A DNA stretch of 64,000 nucleotides from Enterobacter ludwigii (GCA_023023105.1 CP083824.1:3782001-3846000), one strand, 5' to 3'. Positions 1 through 9,784 are shown, numbered from the stretch's first letter. Notes: generated by a model not told the origin, from the sequence alone. A program made the numbers and translations.

Positions 1-263
1 AGGCCGTTAGCAAACATCATCACCCGGCCTTTCGGGAAACTGTCCGCCACCTGCCCCACAAAAGGGGCAAAGATAATGTAAGCGCCCACAAACACCATCT
101 GCAGGATCGGCTGGCTCCAGTCTGGATAAAACTCGGCTTTCAGCAGCGCCAGAGTGGCAAACAGCAGCGCGTTATCACCGAACGCAGAGAGAAACTGCGC
201 GGCGATGACCGCCATCATGCCTTTTGATCTGAGCGATGTGTTAGTGTGTACTGACTCACGCAT
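1..263 (-). CDS. lplT: Lysophospholipid transporter LplT (N-terminal part, runs off the window)
   Basis: The first 87 codons of an MFS transporter are present; the rest lies beyond base 1. LplT flips lysophospholipids, mainly lyso-phosphatidylethanolamine, across the inner membrane to Aas for re-acylation. The start is the ATG at 261-263 and the protein begins [10 protein letters not shown], followed by the first membrane segment with the [12 protein letters not shown] motif typical of E. coli LplT. The start overlaps the end of aas by 8 bp, so the two are translationally coupled as in E. coli. Confidence 0.93.
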   Translation of the reverse strand, partial: MRESVHTNTSLRSKGMMAVIAAQFLSAFGDNALLFATLALLKAEFYPDWSQPILQMVFVGAYIIFAPFVGQVADSFPKGRVMMFANG

Positions 264-2415
264 TTTGCTGTTCCGCCTCTTCAACCATGCGTTTCAGGGT
301 CACGAAATCGGGCTTCCCGCTCCCCAGCACCGGGAGCTGCTTCAGGTAGCGAATATCGCGCGGCACCGCCAGTTCAGGGATACCATGTTCACGCGCATAG
401 CTAAGTAGCCTGTCGCGCTTAAGCTCACTGTCAGTGGTAAACAGCACCAGCGCCTCACCTTTGCTGGCATCACTCTTCACCACGGTCGCATGAATCTTAT
501 CGGCGGAGACGGCCGTCGCCAGTTGCTCAACCATTTCCAGAGAGACCATTTCACCGGCGATTTTGGCGAAGCGCTTTGCACGCCCCTGGATCTGCACAAA
601 ACCTTGTTCATCAAAACGGACAATATCGCCGGTGTCGTACCATCCCGTTTCAACCTCACCCTTAACGTTTTCCGCCGTCGGCGCTTCCAGCACACCCGGG
701 TTTTCCACGCGCAGATAACCGTTCATCACGTTTGGCCCTTTCAATTGCAAACGGCCACCATCCTCAATGCCCGGCACGGCCAACAAGCGCGCATCCATCC
801 CCGGCAGAATTCGGCCAACCGTACCCGGTTTTGCCGCCATCGGCACGTTAATCGAAACCACCGGTGCGCACTCGGTCACACCATAGCCTTCAAGAATGCG
901 CAAACCAAACTTGTCCTGCCAGATTTGACGCGTGCTCTCCTGCAGCTTTTCTGCGCCAGCTACCACATACCGCACGCGATAAAAATCATACGGGTTGGCA
1001 AAACGCGCATAGTTACCCAGGAAAGTAGATGTCCCGAACAGGACGGTGCAGTTACGGTCATACACCAGCTCCGGCACAATGCGGTAATGCAGCGGGCTTG
1101 GATAGAGGAACACTTCAGCACCGGTCAGCAGCGGCGTAAACAGCCCCACCGTCAGCCCAAAGGAGTGGAACAGCGGTAGCGCCGACATAAAACGGTCATT
1201 CGCAGTAAAGTCAGCAATGCTTTTGATCTGCTCGACGTTCGCCAGAATACTCTTGTGACTGTGGACAACACCTTTGGGGTTACCTTCCGAACCAGAGGTA
1301 AATAGGATAATCGCATCATCTTCCGGCTGCTGTTTGACCTGCGCCAGACGCGGCATCAGCAGGTGCGCAAAAATCCACAGCTTATCGCCAGTGGTCACGT
1401 CTGCTTTCAGATCTTCCAGGAAGACCCAGCGCACCTGGGTGAGCTGTTCGGGAAGATGCCAGAGCTTGCCTTTATCCAGGAACTGTCGAGAGGTAAAAAC
1501 AGTTTTAATCTGAGCGGCGGTGATGGCGCTGGTCAGCCCCTTCACACCCGCCGTGTAGTTCATCATCGCCGGTATACGACCACGCGAAACGGCACCAAAA
1601 ATCACTGCAGCGCTGATGCCCGCGTTAGGCAGCATCAGACCAATTTTTTCACCCTTCTTACTGTATTTTTCCAGAATGCGGCCCACAAACAGGGTCTTAG
1701 TCAGCAGTTTGCGATAGGTATCCGGGGTAAAGTTGATGTCTTCGATACAGTTTTTCTTCGCCCCATAGCGGTATTGTGCGGAAAGGAGGGACTCGTAGAG
1801 CGTTTCGCGCGGACGAACGGCCATACGCGCTTCCATCATAATCTGGTGCAGCATTTCACCCGCGATTTTACGACGATCGCGGGCACGCGGTGCGTCAGGC
1901 ATCGGTAACGAGGTCGGCGGCAGAATATGCAGCGTTATTTTGGGGAACAGGCGCTGCTTTACCAGTCCCTTAAGACGGCTGAAGCGGGTTAACTCCGCCC
2001 CTTCAATACGCAGTGGTACCACGGTGGCTTTTGACTTCGCCGCCACAAACCCCGCGCCGTCGTAGATTTTCATCAGCGAGCCCGTCACCGAGATGCGTCC
2101 CTCAGGGAAGATGACCACCGGACGCCCCTGCTCCACCAGACGTACCAGATGTTTAATCATCATCGGTTTAGTCGGGTCGAGCGGCACGAAATCAATCAGC
2201 GGTGTGAGCCAACGCATATACCACTGCTGGCTGATGGAGGTATAAACCGCAAACACCGGACGCACAGGCAAAAACAGCGCCAGTAAAATGCCATCTATAA
2301 AGGAAATATGGTTTGGTGTGATAAGAACGCGTTCGCCGCGAAGCGCCTGGGCATCGCCAGTGACGCGGATTCGAAAAAGAATACGGAATAGTGTACGGAA
2401 GAACCCAAATAGCAT
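256..2415 (-). CDS. aas: Bifunctional acyl-ACP synthetase / 2-acylglycerophosphoethanolamine acyltransferase
   Basis: 719 aa, the full length of the enterobacterial protein. It ligates fatty acid to bound ACP and re-acylates lyso-phosphatidylethanolamine on the inner face of the inner membrane. The N-terminal acyltransferase domain shows the HX4D motif (His36...Asp41) and the FPEGR motif. The second part is an AMP-forming ligase with the nucleotide loop [10 protein letters not shown] and the GWYDTGD motif. It is the first gene of aas-lplT, with the OmrA sRNA and divergent galR upstream. A GGGAG ribosome site precedes the ATG at 2413-2415. Confidence 0.96.
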   Translation of the reverse strand: MLFGFFRTLFRILFRIRVTGDAQALRGERVLITPNHISFIDGILLALFLPVRPVFAVYTSISQQWYMRWLTPLIDFVPLDPTKPMMIKHLVRLVEQGRPVVIFPEGRISVTGSLMKIYDGAGFVAAKSKATVVPLRIEGAELTRFSRLKGLVKQRLFPKITLHILPPTSLPMPDAPRARDRRKIAGEMLHQIMMEARMAVRPRETLYESLLSAQYRYGAKKNCIEDINFTPDTYRKLLTKTLFVGRILEKYSKKGEKIGLMLPNAGISAAVIFGAVSRGRIPAMMNYTAGVKGLTSAITAAQIKTVFTSRQFLDKGKLWHLPEQLTQVRWVFLEDLKADVTTGDKLWIFAHLLMPRLAQVKQQPEDDAIILFTSGSEGNPKGVVHSHKSILANVEQIKSIADFTANDRFMSALPLFHSFGLTVGLFTPLLTGAEVFLYPSPLHYRIVPELVYDRNCTVLFGTSTFLGNYARFANPYDFYRVRYVVAGAEKLQESTRQIWQDKFGLRILEGYGVTECAPVVSINVPMAAKPGTVGRILPGMDARLLAVPGIEDGGRLQLKGPNVMNGYLRVENPGVLEAPTAENVKGEVETGWYDTGDIVRFDEQGFVQIQGRAKRFAKIAGEMVSLEMVEQLATAVSADKIHATVVKSDASKGEALVLFTTDSELKRDRLLSYAREHGIPELAVPRDIRYLKQLPVLGSGKPDFVTLKRMVEEAEQQNA

Positions 2416-2510
2416 CTCAACTCCCTTTGCCAGCCAGTGTGGAGGGTTGATAGTAAATGGTGGCAGATTACACGAGAAGTGATACAGGAGCGACAGCTAA
2501 AGTGGAGGCG

Positions 2511-2596
2511 AAAAAAAACCTGCGCATCCGCGCAGGTTGGTGCAAGAGATGAGTACGAAACCGTACTAAGAATTCTCACCAATCAATACCTCTGGG
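2511..2596 (-). ncRNA. omrA: OmrA/OmrB small regulatory RNA
   Basis: On the minus strand the RNA starts CCCAGAGGTATTGATTGGTG, the 5' seed shared by E. coli OmrA and OmrB that represses outer-membrane protein mRNAs through Hfq. It ends in the terminator stem AACCTGCGC/GCGCAGGTT followed by eight T (complement of 2511-2518). The central part differs from E. coli, as expected. It lies between aas and galR as in E. coli, but only one copy is present where K-12 has tandem omrA and omrB. Expression from an OmpR-dependent promoter upstream (about 2600-2690) is expected from the family, not proved here. Confidence 0.93.
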
Positions 2597-2705
2597 ATCT
2601 CAACTCTACCAACCTCTTTCACGTCCTCGCTATCGGACAATCGCAACAGCCTGAGGCAAAGTGTAACTAAAGGTTCAGATTGACATTATTCAGACATGAC
2701 TGGTC

Positions 2706-2720
2706 GTGTAACGATTACAC
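2706..2720. promoter_or_regulatory. Palindrome GTGTAACGATTACAC upstream of galR and omrA
   Basis: The arms GTGTAA and TTACAC are perfectly inverted around a 3-nt centre. The arms resemble a GalR/GalS operator, but those have a 4-nt centre, so the spacing is one base short. It lies 121 bp before galR and about 110 bp upstream of the omrA start. Function unknown. Confidence 0.4.
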
Positions 2721-2806
2721 CGTCAGGGTTGTGCTGCGTCACGTTTGTGGAGAACTGAAATCCACTCCCCTTGAATGCGCACCACTTTTCCGCAACACTA
2801 CCGGGT

Positions 2807-2822
2807 GTGTAAACGCTTACCC
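2807..2822. promoter_or_regulatory. GalR/GalS-type operator in front of galR
   Basis: GTGTAAACGCTTACCC matches the gal operator pattern (GTGTAAAC, then an inverted half-site) and ends 18 bp before the galR start. This suggests auto- or cross-regulation by GalR/GalS, as known in E. coli. Confidence 0.7.
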
Positions 2823-2840
2823 CCACTAAGAAGGTATTTA

Positions 2841-3857
2841 ATGGCGACAATAAAGGATGTGGCCCGTCTGGCAGGAGTTTCGGTGGCAACCGTCTCGCGC
2901 GTGATTAATGACTCGCCAAAAGCCAGTGACGCATCACGCCAGGCTGTGCAAAACGCCATGGAATCCCTGAACTACCATCCCAATGCCAATGCCCGCGCGC
3001 TGGCCCAGCAGTCCACTGAAACCATTGGGCTGGTTGTGGGTGACGTGTCTGATCCCTTTTTCGGCGCGATGGTTAAAGCGGTGGAGCAAGTGTCTTATCA
3101 GACAGGCAATTTTTTGCTGATCGGTAATGGCTACCATAATGAACAAAAAGAACGCCAGGCCATCGAACAGCTTATCCGCCACCGCTGCGCTGCGCTGGTT
3201 GTTCACGCCAAAATGCTTCCCGATACCGAACTTATTCATCTGATGAAGCAGATCCCCGGCATGGTGATCATCAACCGTATTATTCCTGGGTTTGAAAAAC
3301 GCTGCGTGGCGCTCGACGACCGCTATGGTGCCTGGCTCGCGACCCGTCATCTGATTCAACAGGGACACACACGAATTGGTTATCTCTGTTCAAACCACCC
3401 CATTTCTGATGCGGAAGATCGGCTACAAGGTTACTACGATGCCTTGCGCGAAAACGGTCTCCCGTGTAATGACCGCCTGGTAGCCTACGGTGAGCCGGAT
3501 GAGAGCGGCGGTGAGCAGACTATGACTGAGCTGCTTGGCCGTGGACGAAATTTCACCGCCGTTGCCTGTTATAACGACTCCATGGCCGCCGGGGCAATGG
3601 GGGTGCTAAATGACAACGGGATTGAGGTGCCGTCAGAAATTTCACTCATTGGTTTCGATGATGTGCTGGTCTCCCGCTACGTGCGCCCGCGCCTGACCAC
3701 GGTACGTTATCCTATCATCACGATGGCAACGCAGGCCGCAGAGCTGGCGTTAGCCCTGGCTGAGAAACGCCAGCCACCGGACATTACCCATCTCTTCAGC
3801 CCGACCTTAGTGCGCCGTCACTCCGTAGCATCGCCAGCAGAAGCAGGAGAGGAATAG
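2841..3857 (+). CDS. galR: Galactose operon repressor GalR
   Basis: LacI-family repressor of galactose uptake and metabolism, 338 aa. The N-terminus MATIKDVARLAGVSVATVSR is the helix-turn-helix, followed by the hinge and a periplasmic-binding-protein-like inducer domain (GLVVGDVSDPFFG, then IGFDDVLVSRY). I start at the ATG at 2841; the longer reading frame from 2775 only adds non-conserved residues. An operator lies just upstream. The 3' end overlaps a convergent GNAT gene by 40 bp. Confidence 0.95.
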   Translation: MATIKDVARLAGVSVATVSRVINDSPKASDASRQAVQNAMESLNYHPNANARALAQQSTETIGLVVGDVSDPFFGAMVKAVEQVSYQTGNFLLIGNGYHNEQKERQAIEQLIRHRCAALVVHAKMLPDTELIHLMKQIPGMVIINRIIPGFEKRCVALDDRYGAWLATRHLIQQGHTRIGYLCSNHPISDAEDRLQGYYDALRENGLPCNDRLVAYGEPDESGGEQTMTELLGRGRNFTAVACYNDSMAAGAMGVLNDNGIEVPSEISLIGFDDVLVSRYVRPRLTTVRYPIITMATQAAELALALAEKRQPPDITHLFSPTLVRRHSVASPAEAGEE

Positions 3858-4303
3858 CGATAAAGGTGTACCGTTTTATTCGGGTACTCCAGTGCATCGC
3901 CAATATATTGCCAGCCGTAACGTTCATAGAAGTCACGGCAGGCAGACCACAAATGCAGCTCGCGATACCCGGCCTGAGCAGCATAGGTCATAACATGCTG
4001 CTGGAGTTGCCCGGCTAACCCTTTACCACGCGCCGCGTCGTCAACGTACAACGCCGCCAGCCACGGGAAGAGATCCTGCCGGGTGATCAGATCGCAACGC
4101 CAGAGCCCCACAGTGCCGAGAAGCTGTTCGTTTTGCACAGCAATAAAGGTCAATGGCAAAGCACCCGGCGTCTGGCTGTGCTCAACAATGCTATGAAAAA
4201 ACGCCCGGGGAAGCCCCTCACCAAAGGCGTGCCAGATCCAGTCGGTCACTTGCTCCGCATACTGCGGTGCGGCGTAAAGCGGCAGAATGTTAGCCTTATC
4301 CAT
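3818..4303 (-). CDS. GNAT-family N-acetyltransferase
   Basis: 161 aa. A central GNAT fold is visible: an inner strand with AALYVDDAARGKGLAGQL, the acetyl-CoA binding R-G-K-G-L-A pattern, and a C-terminal FYERYGWQYIGD strand-turn typical of the family. The acceptor substrate cannot be told from sequence. It stands alone, convergent with galR, and its last 13 codons overlap the galR 3' end on the opposite strand. K-12 lacks a gene here, so it is a lineage-specific insert. Confidence 0.85.
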   Translation of the reverse strand: MDKANILPLYAAPQYAEQVTDWIWHAFGEGLPRAFFHSIVEHSQTPGALPLTFIAVQNEQLLGTVGLWRCDLITRQDLFPWLAALYVDDAARGKGLAGQLQQHVMTYAAQAGYRELHLWSACRDFYERYGWQYIGDALEYPNKTVHLYRYSSPASAGDATE

Positions 4304-4535
4304 GTTTTACCTGTGTTTTTCAGTTCGATGCTCAGGCCTGATGCCCACGGCCAGTTTGTACACTATTTTACCAGAACCCGGCCATTTTCGTTGACTGCGG
4401 GCAGGCCGTTATGTCGGCGGGCGGATCGTTACCAAAAAGCGTGATCGTGGCAGAAGTTTTGCGTCCCCCGCATCGCTTATACGCTGCGAGGTCTGTGTTA
4501 AACTGCAGACCATTACGTGGAAGCAGGAATGTAGA

Positions 4536-5573
4536 ATGGCAACAATGCTGGATGTCTCACTGCGTGCGGGCGTGTCGAAGGCCACGGTATCGCGCGTACT
4601 GAACGGCACAGGTCAGGTTAAAGAGAGTACGCGTCAGCAGGTGTTTGCTGCGATGGAAGAGCTGGGCTACCGCCCGAACTTTCTCGCGCGTTCACTGGCT
4701 AACCAGACCAGCAACAGCATTGGTCTGGTCGTCTCAACCTTCGATGGTTTTTACTTTGGTCGCCTTCTGCAACAGGCATCACGGCAGACCGAAACCCACG
4801 GGAAACAGCTGATCGTCACGGATGGACACGACGCACCAGAGCAGGAAGAACAGGCAGTGCAGATGCTGGCCGATCGCAAATGTGATGCCATTGTGCTGTA
4901 CACGCGCTATATGAGCGAAAAAGCGATCATCAAACTGATGAATACCGTGCAAACCCCGCTGGTGGTTATCAACCGTGAAGTCAGCCAGGCGCCGGATCGC
5001 TGCGTGTTCTTCGAACAACAGGATGCTGCCTTTAAGGCAGTGGATTACCTGATCAATCAGGGTCACCGGGAGATCGCCTGTATCACCGTCCCGATCCATA
5101 CCCCAACCGGGAAAGCGAGACTGATGGGCTACCGTAAGGCGCTGGAAAAGCACGGCATTCGTCTGGACGAACGCCGGGTAAAGTATGGCGATGCGGGAAT
5201 GACGCGGGGATATGAGCTGTGTAAAGAGCTCATTGCCGATGGCGTGTCGTTTAGCGCCCTGTTTGCCTGTAACGATGATATGGCGCTGGGTGCATCCAAA
5301 GCGTTACACCAGGCGGGGCTTAAGATCCCGCAGGATATTTCGCTGTTCGGTTTTGACGATGCCCCAAGCGCGAAATGGCTGGAACCTGCACTTTCATCGG
5401 TTTATCTGCCTATCGACAATATGATTGTCACCGCTATCGATCAGGCCATCAGGCTGGCAAAAAACCAGCCTGTCGATGCGATCCCGCCGTTTACCGGCAC
5501 GCTGGTACTTCGCGATTCGGTCACCACGGGGCCGTACTTTAATCAAATGAGTTCCAGCGCCAGCAGTTCCTGA
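4536..5573 (+). CDS. LacI-family transcriptional regulator (AscG/GalR-like)
   Basis: 345 aa. The helix-turn-helix (MLDVSLRAGVSKATVSRVLN) and the sugar-binding domain (GLVVSTFDGFYFGRLL; SLFGFDDAPSAKW) are complete. It resembles AscG, the repressor of the asc beta-glucoside operon, but is clearly divergent and has no asc genes beside it, so its effector and targets are unknown. The serine-rich tail (SSSASSS) overlaps the lysA 3' end by 31 bp on the other strand. A GGAAGCAGGA ribosome site precedes the ATG. Confidence 0.9.
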   Translation: MATMLDVSLRAGVSKATVSRVLNGTGQVKESTRQQVFAAMEELGYRPNFLARSLANQTSNSIGLVVSTFDGFYFGRLLQQASRQTETHGKQLIVTDGHDAPEQEEQAVQMLADRKCDAIVLYTRYMSEKAIIKLMNTVQTPLVVINREVSQAPDRCVFFEQQDAAFKAVDYLINQGHREIACITVPIHTPTGKARLMGYRKALEKHGIRLDERRVKYGDAGMTRGYELCKELIADGVSFSALFACNDDMALGASKALHQAGLKIPQDISLFGFDDAPSAKWLEPALSSVYLPIDNMIVTAIDQAIRLAKNQPVDAIPPFTGTLVLRDSVTTGPYFNQMSSSASSS

Positions 5574-6805
5574 ATGGTCTGGCGACGGCGGATCAGCCGT
5601 GCCTTGCCGTTATCAAACAGCACTTCCGGCAGCAGCGGGCGACTATTGTAGTTAGATGACATAGAAGCCCCGTAGGCACCGGTATCGTGCAGTACAAGAT
5701 AATCGCCCGGTTTGACCTCTGGCAGCGCGCGGGTTTCCACTTTGCCACCTTCCTGCTGAGTGAACACGTCACCCGATTCACACAGCGGCCCCGCAACGAC
5801 CGTCTCACGGCGCGGCGCGTGCGTTAAATCGCGACCATCGGCAGCCAGTGCCGTTATGTGGTGATAGCTGCCGTACATGGACGGACGCATCAGATCGTTA
5901 AAACCGGCATCAATCAACACGAAATGGCGTGATCCCATCTCTTTCACACTGCGTACCTGCGCCACCAGCACACCGGCTTCGGCAACCAGGAAACGACCCG
6001 GCTCAATTTCCAGTTTCACAGCGTGACCAAGATGCGCAGCGATCTGGTCACGCGCGGCGCTCCACAGACCGTAATAGTGATCGGTATCGATCGCCTCTTC
6101 ACCTTCACGGTAAGGAATAGAAAGCCCGCCACCAGCGGAGATGGCCTCCAGATCCTGACCAAAATCGACAACCTGACGCACCATCGCCCCGCAGACCTGC
6201 TCAAGATGAGCATAATCCACGCCAGAGCCAATGTGCATATGAATGCCGACCAGCTTCAGGTTATAACGCTGCAACACGTCAAGCGCGGCTGGCATATCGG
6301 CATACCAGATACCGTGTTTGCTGTTTTCGCCGCCGGTGTTGGTTTTTTGGCTATGACCATGACCAAAACCCGGGTTCACGCGTAACCAGACGCGATGACC
6401 TGGTGAAACCTGGCCTAGCTGCTCAAGCATATCCACAGACCCGGCATTTACCGGGATCTGCAATTCATGGACGCGCGCAAGCGTCGCATCGTCGATCACA
6501 TCGGCGGTAAAGACGATCGCATCCGGATCGGCTTTCGGATCAAACCCGGCCACCAGCGCACGCTCGATTTCGCCCAGTGAAACGGAATCCACCTTAACAC
6601 CCTGCTCACGCATCAGGCGCAGAATGTGAATATTGGAGCATGCCTTTTGAGCAAAGCGCACCACGTCAAACTGATGCAGAGCGGCGATCTTCTCGCGAAC
6701 GATCTGTGCGTCGTAGACCCAAACCGGGCAGCCAAACTCCGCTGGCAAGCGCAGCAGATTTTCAGCGTTCAAATCGGTATCAGTCTGGTCGAGTGGGCGT
6801 GGCAT
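5543..6805 (-). CDS. lysA: Diaminopimelate decarboxylase
   Basis: 420 aa, the E. coli length. It decarboxylates meso-diaminopimelate to L-lysine, the last step of the pathway, in the cytoplasm. The fold-III PLP enzyme signature is visible: the Schiff-base lysine Lys54 in VVRFAQKACSN, HIGSG, the phosphate-binding SAGGGLS, and GPLCESGDVF plus the Y-G-A-S-M-S-S-N loop near the C-terminus. It is divergent from its activator lysR with 123 bp between the two starts. Confidence 0.97.
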   Translation of the reverse strand: MPRPLDQTDTDLNAENLLRLPAEFGCPVWVYDAQIVREKIAALHQFDVVRFAQKACSNIHILRLMREQGVKVDSVSLGEIERALVAGFDPKADPDAIVFTADVIDDATLARVHELQIPVNAGSVDMLEQLGQVSPGHRVWLRVNPGFGHGHSQKTNTGGENSKHGIWYADMPAALDVLQRYNLKLVGIHMHIGSGVDYAHLEQVCGAMVRQVVDFGQDLEAISAGGGLSIPYREGEEAIDTDHYYGLWSAARDQIAAHLGHAVKLEIEPGRFLVAEAGVLVAQVRSVKEMGSRHFVLIDAGFNDLMRPSMYGSYHHITALAADGRDLTHAPRRETVVAGPLCESGDVFTQQEGGKVETRALPEVKPGDYLVLHDTGAYGASMSSNYNSRPLLPEVLFDNGKARLIRRRQTIQELLALELI

Positions 6806-6928
6806 GGTCTTCTCCGGATAAATTCATTTTTTTATGATTACGCCACAGCGGAAAAAGAATAAAAAATATCGTTTTATCGCGAGTCTATGCAAAAATGATA
6901 TGGATACTTCTCTGCTTTCAGGTGCCCT

Positions 6929-7861
6929 ATGCCCGCCGTCAACTTACGCCATATCGAGATTTTTCATGCTGTGATGACCACCGGCAATCTCACCGAAGCC
7001 GCGCAGATGCTGCATACCTCACAGCCGACGGTGAGCCGGGAACTGGCACGCTTCGAGCAGGTGCTTGGGTTGAAGCTGTTTGAACGCACCCGCGGCAGGT
7101 TACACCCAACGGTGCAAGGGTTGCGTCTGTTCGAGGAAGTTCAGCGCTCCTGGTACGGGCTGGACCGAATTGTCAGCGCGGCGGAGAGCCTGCGTGAATT
7201 TCGCCAGGGCGAGCTGTCGATTGTCTGTCTGCCCGTGTTTTCGCAGTCGTTTCTGCCGATGCTGATACAGCCTTTTCTGGCCCGTTATCCCGAGGTGAAC
7301 CTGACCATCGTCCCGCAGGAGTCACCGCTGCTTGAAGAGTGGCTTTCGGCGCAGCGTCATGACCTGGGATTAACCGAAACCCTCGCTACGCCGGCGGGAA
7401 CGCAGCGCACAGAATTACTGGCGCTAGATGAGGTCTGCGTCCTGCCTGCTGGCCATCCCCTTGCCAAAAAAAGCGTACTGACCCCTGCGGATTTCCACGG
7501 CGAGAACTACATCAGCCTGTCACAGACGGACAGCTACCGGCAGCTGCTGGATACGCTCTTTACCGAGCATCAGGTGAAACGAAGAATGGTGGTCGAAACG
7601 CACAGTGCCGCATCTATTTGCGCAATGGTTCGTGCCGGCGTGGGCGTCGCGGTGGTTAATCCGCTCACGGCGCTGGATTATGCGGAAAGTGGGATTGTGG
7701 TTCGACAGTTTAGCGTTTCAGTCCCCTTTACCGTCAGCCTGATCCGCCCGATGCATCGTCCGGCCTCTGCGCTGGTAGATGCGTTCAGCGAACATCTGCA
7801 AAGTGGGTTAAGCACGCTAACCGCACAACTGAAGAAGGTACTGGAAAAGACGCCCGACTAA
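6929..7861 (+). CDS. lysR: Transcriptional activator of lysA, LysR
   Basis: 310 aa, the founding member of the LysR family. The N-terminal winged helix-turn-helix spans about residues 4-63 (NLTEAAQMLHTSQPTVSREL), followed by the effector domain. It activates divergent lysA when diaminopimelate accumulates and lysine is low. The LysR site should be in the 6806-6928 gap; I could not fix an exact T-N11-A box. Confidence 0.95.
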   Translation: MPAVNLRHIEIFHAVMTTGNLTEAAQMLHTSQPTVSRELARFEQVLGLKLFERTRGRLHPTVQGLRLFEEVQRSWYGLDRIVSAAESLREFRQGELSIVCLPVFSQSFLPMLIQPFLARYPEVNLTIVPQESPLLEEWLSAQRHDLGLTETLATPAGTQRTELLALDEVCVLPAGHPLAKKSVLTPADFHGENYISLSQTDSYRQLLDTLFTEHQVKRRMVVETHSAASICAMVRAGVGVAVVNPLTALDYAESGIVVRQFSVSVPFTVSLIRPMHRPASALVDAFSEHLQSGLSTLTAQLKKVLEKTPD

Positions 7862-7874
7862 GTCAGCGGGCGTC
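7849..7874. terminator. Hairpin between convergent lysR and the flavodoxin-like gene
   Basis: GACGCCCG and CGGGCGTC pair over a 10-nt loop that contains the lysR stop codon. No long T-run follows on either strand, so it may only slow transcription or protect RNA ends. Confidence 0.5.
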
Positions 7875-7881
7875 CTCTGAC

Positions 7882-8430
7882 TCAGTTAAAACGCTTAGCC
7901 ACAGCGGCAACACGCTCACCGAATTTTACTGCCGTTTGCAGATCGCCGCTGGCAATCGCGCCCGCATCCGCATCTGACGGAGACTGTACCAGCAGCCCGA
8001 CAGAGCCACCGAGGTTGTTGATATCCTGACGCGTTGCAGCCTGCGTATTCGATGGCGGCAGGCCCAGGCTCACCCAAATCCCACCATGCTGCGATGCCAG
8101 CGTTTGCAGGTATTGCAGGGAAACTTGCTTGTCACCGTTCAGGCTCGCACTGTTACTGAAGCCCGCGAACACTTTGTCCTGCCAGCTGCGAACGAACCAG
8201 GCTTTAGAGGTGGCATCAGCAAATTTCTTAAACTGCCACGGCACACCGCCCATGTAAGTTGGCGCACCAAAAATAATCGCCTTTGCCTCGTTCAATTTTT
8301 GCCAGTCGCTTTCCTGAATTTCACCATTGCTGTCGATGGCGATCAGTTCAGCCTGCGCGCCCTCTGCGACTGTTTCAGCAACACGTTGGGTGTGGCCATA
8401 GCCTGAATAATAGATAACTACAACGCTCAT
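7882..8430 (-). CDS. Flavodoxin-fold NAD(P)H-dependent oxidoreductase (WrbA-like)
   Basis: 182 aa. The N-terminal FMN phosphate loop YYSGYGHTQRVAE, the APTYMGGVPWQFKKF segment and a later WVSLGLPPSN loop are characteristic of flavodoxin/WrbA-like quinone reductases. The substrate is unknown. It is divergent from an HxlR-type regulator gene 189 bp away, a common arrangement for oxidoreductases induced by quinones or electrophiles, so regulation by that neighbour is likely. Confidence 0.88.
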   Translation of the reverse strand: MSVVVIYYSGYGHTQRVAETVAEGAQAELIAIDSNGEIQESDWQKLNEAKAIIFGAPTYMGGVPWQFKKFADATSKAWFVRSWQDKVFAGFSNSASLNGDKQVSLQYLQTLASQHGGIWVSLGLPPSNTQAATRQDINNLGGSVGLLVQSPSDADAGAIASGDLQTAVKFGERVAAVAKRFN

Positions 8431-8619
8431 AATAGATCTCCTGATGCAATATTGCCTTGTGAGTCAAAAGATTAAGACGGTTTTAAAATTGCTCTGCGAG
8501 CAGTTGCCATTTTCGGTTCCCTGGTATCAAATAGAAACCTTACGTCGTTTTATACACGCAAATATTCGCGGGCGTAAGAAGGCACTTTTACCTCACCTGG
8601 TTACCTCGAGGGAACCACC

Positions 8620-9018
8620 ATGACTGAGTCTGTCGTACTGAAAGAGGAGATGCCTCCTTATAACGTGTTCGATGAGCGCTGCCCTACCCGCGACGTGCTG
8701 GCGCGTATCGCCGACAAATGGGCGCTGCTGATCCTCGCGCGTCTTGAAAACGGGCCAATGCGCTTTAACAAGCTGCAACGGGATATTCAGCGGATCACCA
8801 AAAAGGTACTGACCCAGGCATTACGCAAGCTGGAACGCGATGGGCTGGTTTCACGTGAGGTTTTCGCGACCGTTCCGGTGACGGTGGAGTACAGTCTGAC
8901 GCCGCTGGGACAGGCGTTAACCGAAACAGTGACCGTGCTGGCACACTGGGTGGAAAGTAATATGGATGCGATTGTGGCGGCGCAATCCGCTTATGACGCC
9001 GCCAATGCACAGACCTGA
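8620..9018 (+). CDS. HxlR-family transcriptional regulator
   Basis: 132 aa. The winged-helix HxlR domain starts at CPTRDVLARIADKWALLILARL and continues through FNKLQRDIQRITKKVLTQAL and the wing. A conserved N-terminal cysteine (Cys21) is the redox-sensing position in related HxlR proteins such as HypR and QorR. Pairing with the divergent flavodoxin-like gene suggests it senses thiol-reactive or quinone stress; this is inference. Confidence 0.88.
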   Translation: MTESVVLKEEMPPYNVFDERCPTRDVLARIADKWALLILARLENGPMRFNKLQRDIQRITKKVLTQALRKLERDGLVSREVFATVPVTVEYSLTPLGQALTETVTVLAHWVESNMDAIVAAQSAYDAANAQT

Positions 9019-9045
9019 GCCGGGACGTTCCCGGCGCAAGCCCGC

Positions 9046-9738
9046 TCAGGAGAGCATAAACTCCACGGCATCGGCAGCATGGATCGCTGTGGTATCAAAC
9101 ACCGGGATTGGACTGCGCGCTACCGGAACCAGTAAGCCGATCTCAGTACAGCCAAAGATCACACCTTCTGCCCCCTTCTGTGCAAGCTTCTCGATCACGC
9201 TGACGTAATACGCGCGGGAAGGTTCACTGAATGTCCCCAGGCAAAGCTCATCAAAGATAATCTGATTGATGCGTTTCCGGTCAGCCTCATCCGGGATCAG
9301 GCTTTCAATCCCAAACTCACTACTCAAGCGACCGCGATAGAAATCCTGCTCCATGGTATAGCGCGTACCCAGCAGTGCCACACGCGACATTCCGGATGCA
9401 GCAATTTTACGCCCGGTCGCATCGGCGATATGCAGGAAGGGTAACGAGCAACGCTCTTCTATCCGGGAAGCAACTTTATGCATGGTGTTCGTACAGAGCA
9501 AAATTCCCTCTGCTCCCGCACGCTCCAGCCCCAGCGCCGCCTGTGCCAGGATCTCCCCGGCTTTATCCCATTCACCGCTCGACTGGCAGGCCTCGATTTC
9601 ATGGAAATCAACGCTGTGCAGCAGCAGGCTTGCGGAGTGCAGGCCGCCCAGACGCTGCTTTACCCCTTCATTAATCAGGCGGTAATACGGGATTGTTGAT
9701 TCCCAGCTCATTCCACCTAACAGACCGATTGTTTTCAT
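9046..9738 (-). CDS. ygeA: Amino-acid racemase YgeA (RacD), aspartate/glutamate racemase family
   Basis: 230 aa from the ATG at 9738. A GTG directly in front (9741) would add one residue, but AAGGAGG sits at better spacing for the ATG. E. coli YgeA is a broad-specificity amino-acid racemase. The two catalytic cysteines are present: Cys82 in LLCTNTMHK and Cys197 in FGCTEIGLL. It is a single gene between the HxlR regulator and fepE. Confidence 0.93.
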   Translation of the reverse strand: MKTIGLLGGMSWESTIPYYRLINEGVKQRLGGLHSASLLLHSVDFHEIEACQSSGEWDKAGEILAQAALGLERAGAEGILLCTNTMHKVASRIEERCSLPFLHIADATGRKIAASGMSRVALLGTRYTMEQDFYRGRLSSEFGIESLIPDEADRKRINQIIFDELCLGTFSEPSRAYYVSVIEKLAQKGAEGVIFGCTEIGLLVPVARSPIPVFDTTAIHAADAVEFMLS

Positions 9739-9784
9739 CACCCCTCCTTATCTCTGGTCTCTCTTTTAACACAACCGACGCCAA

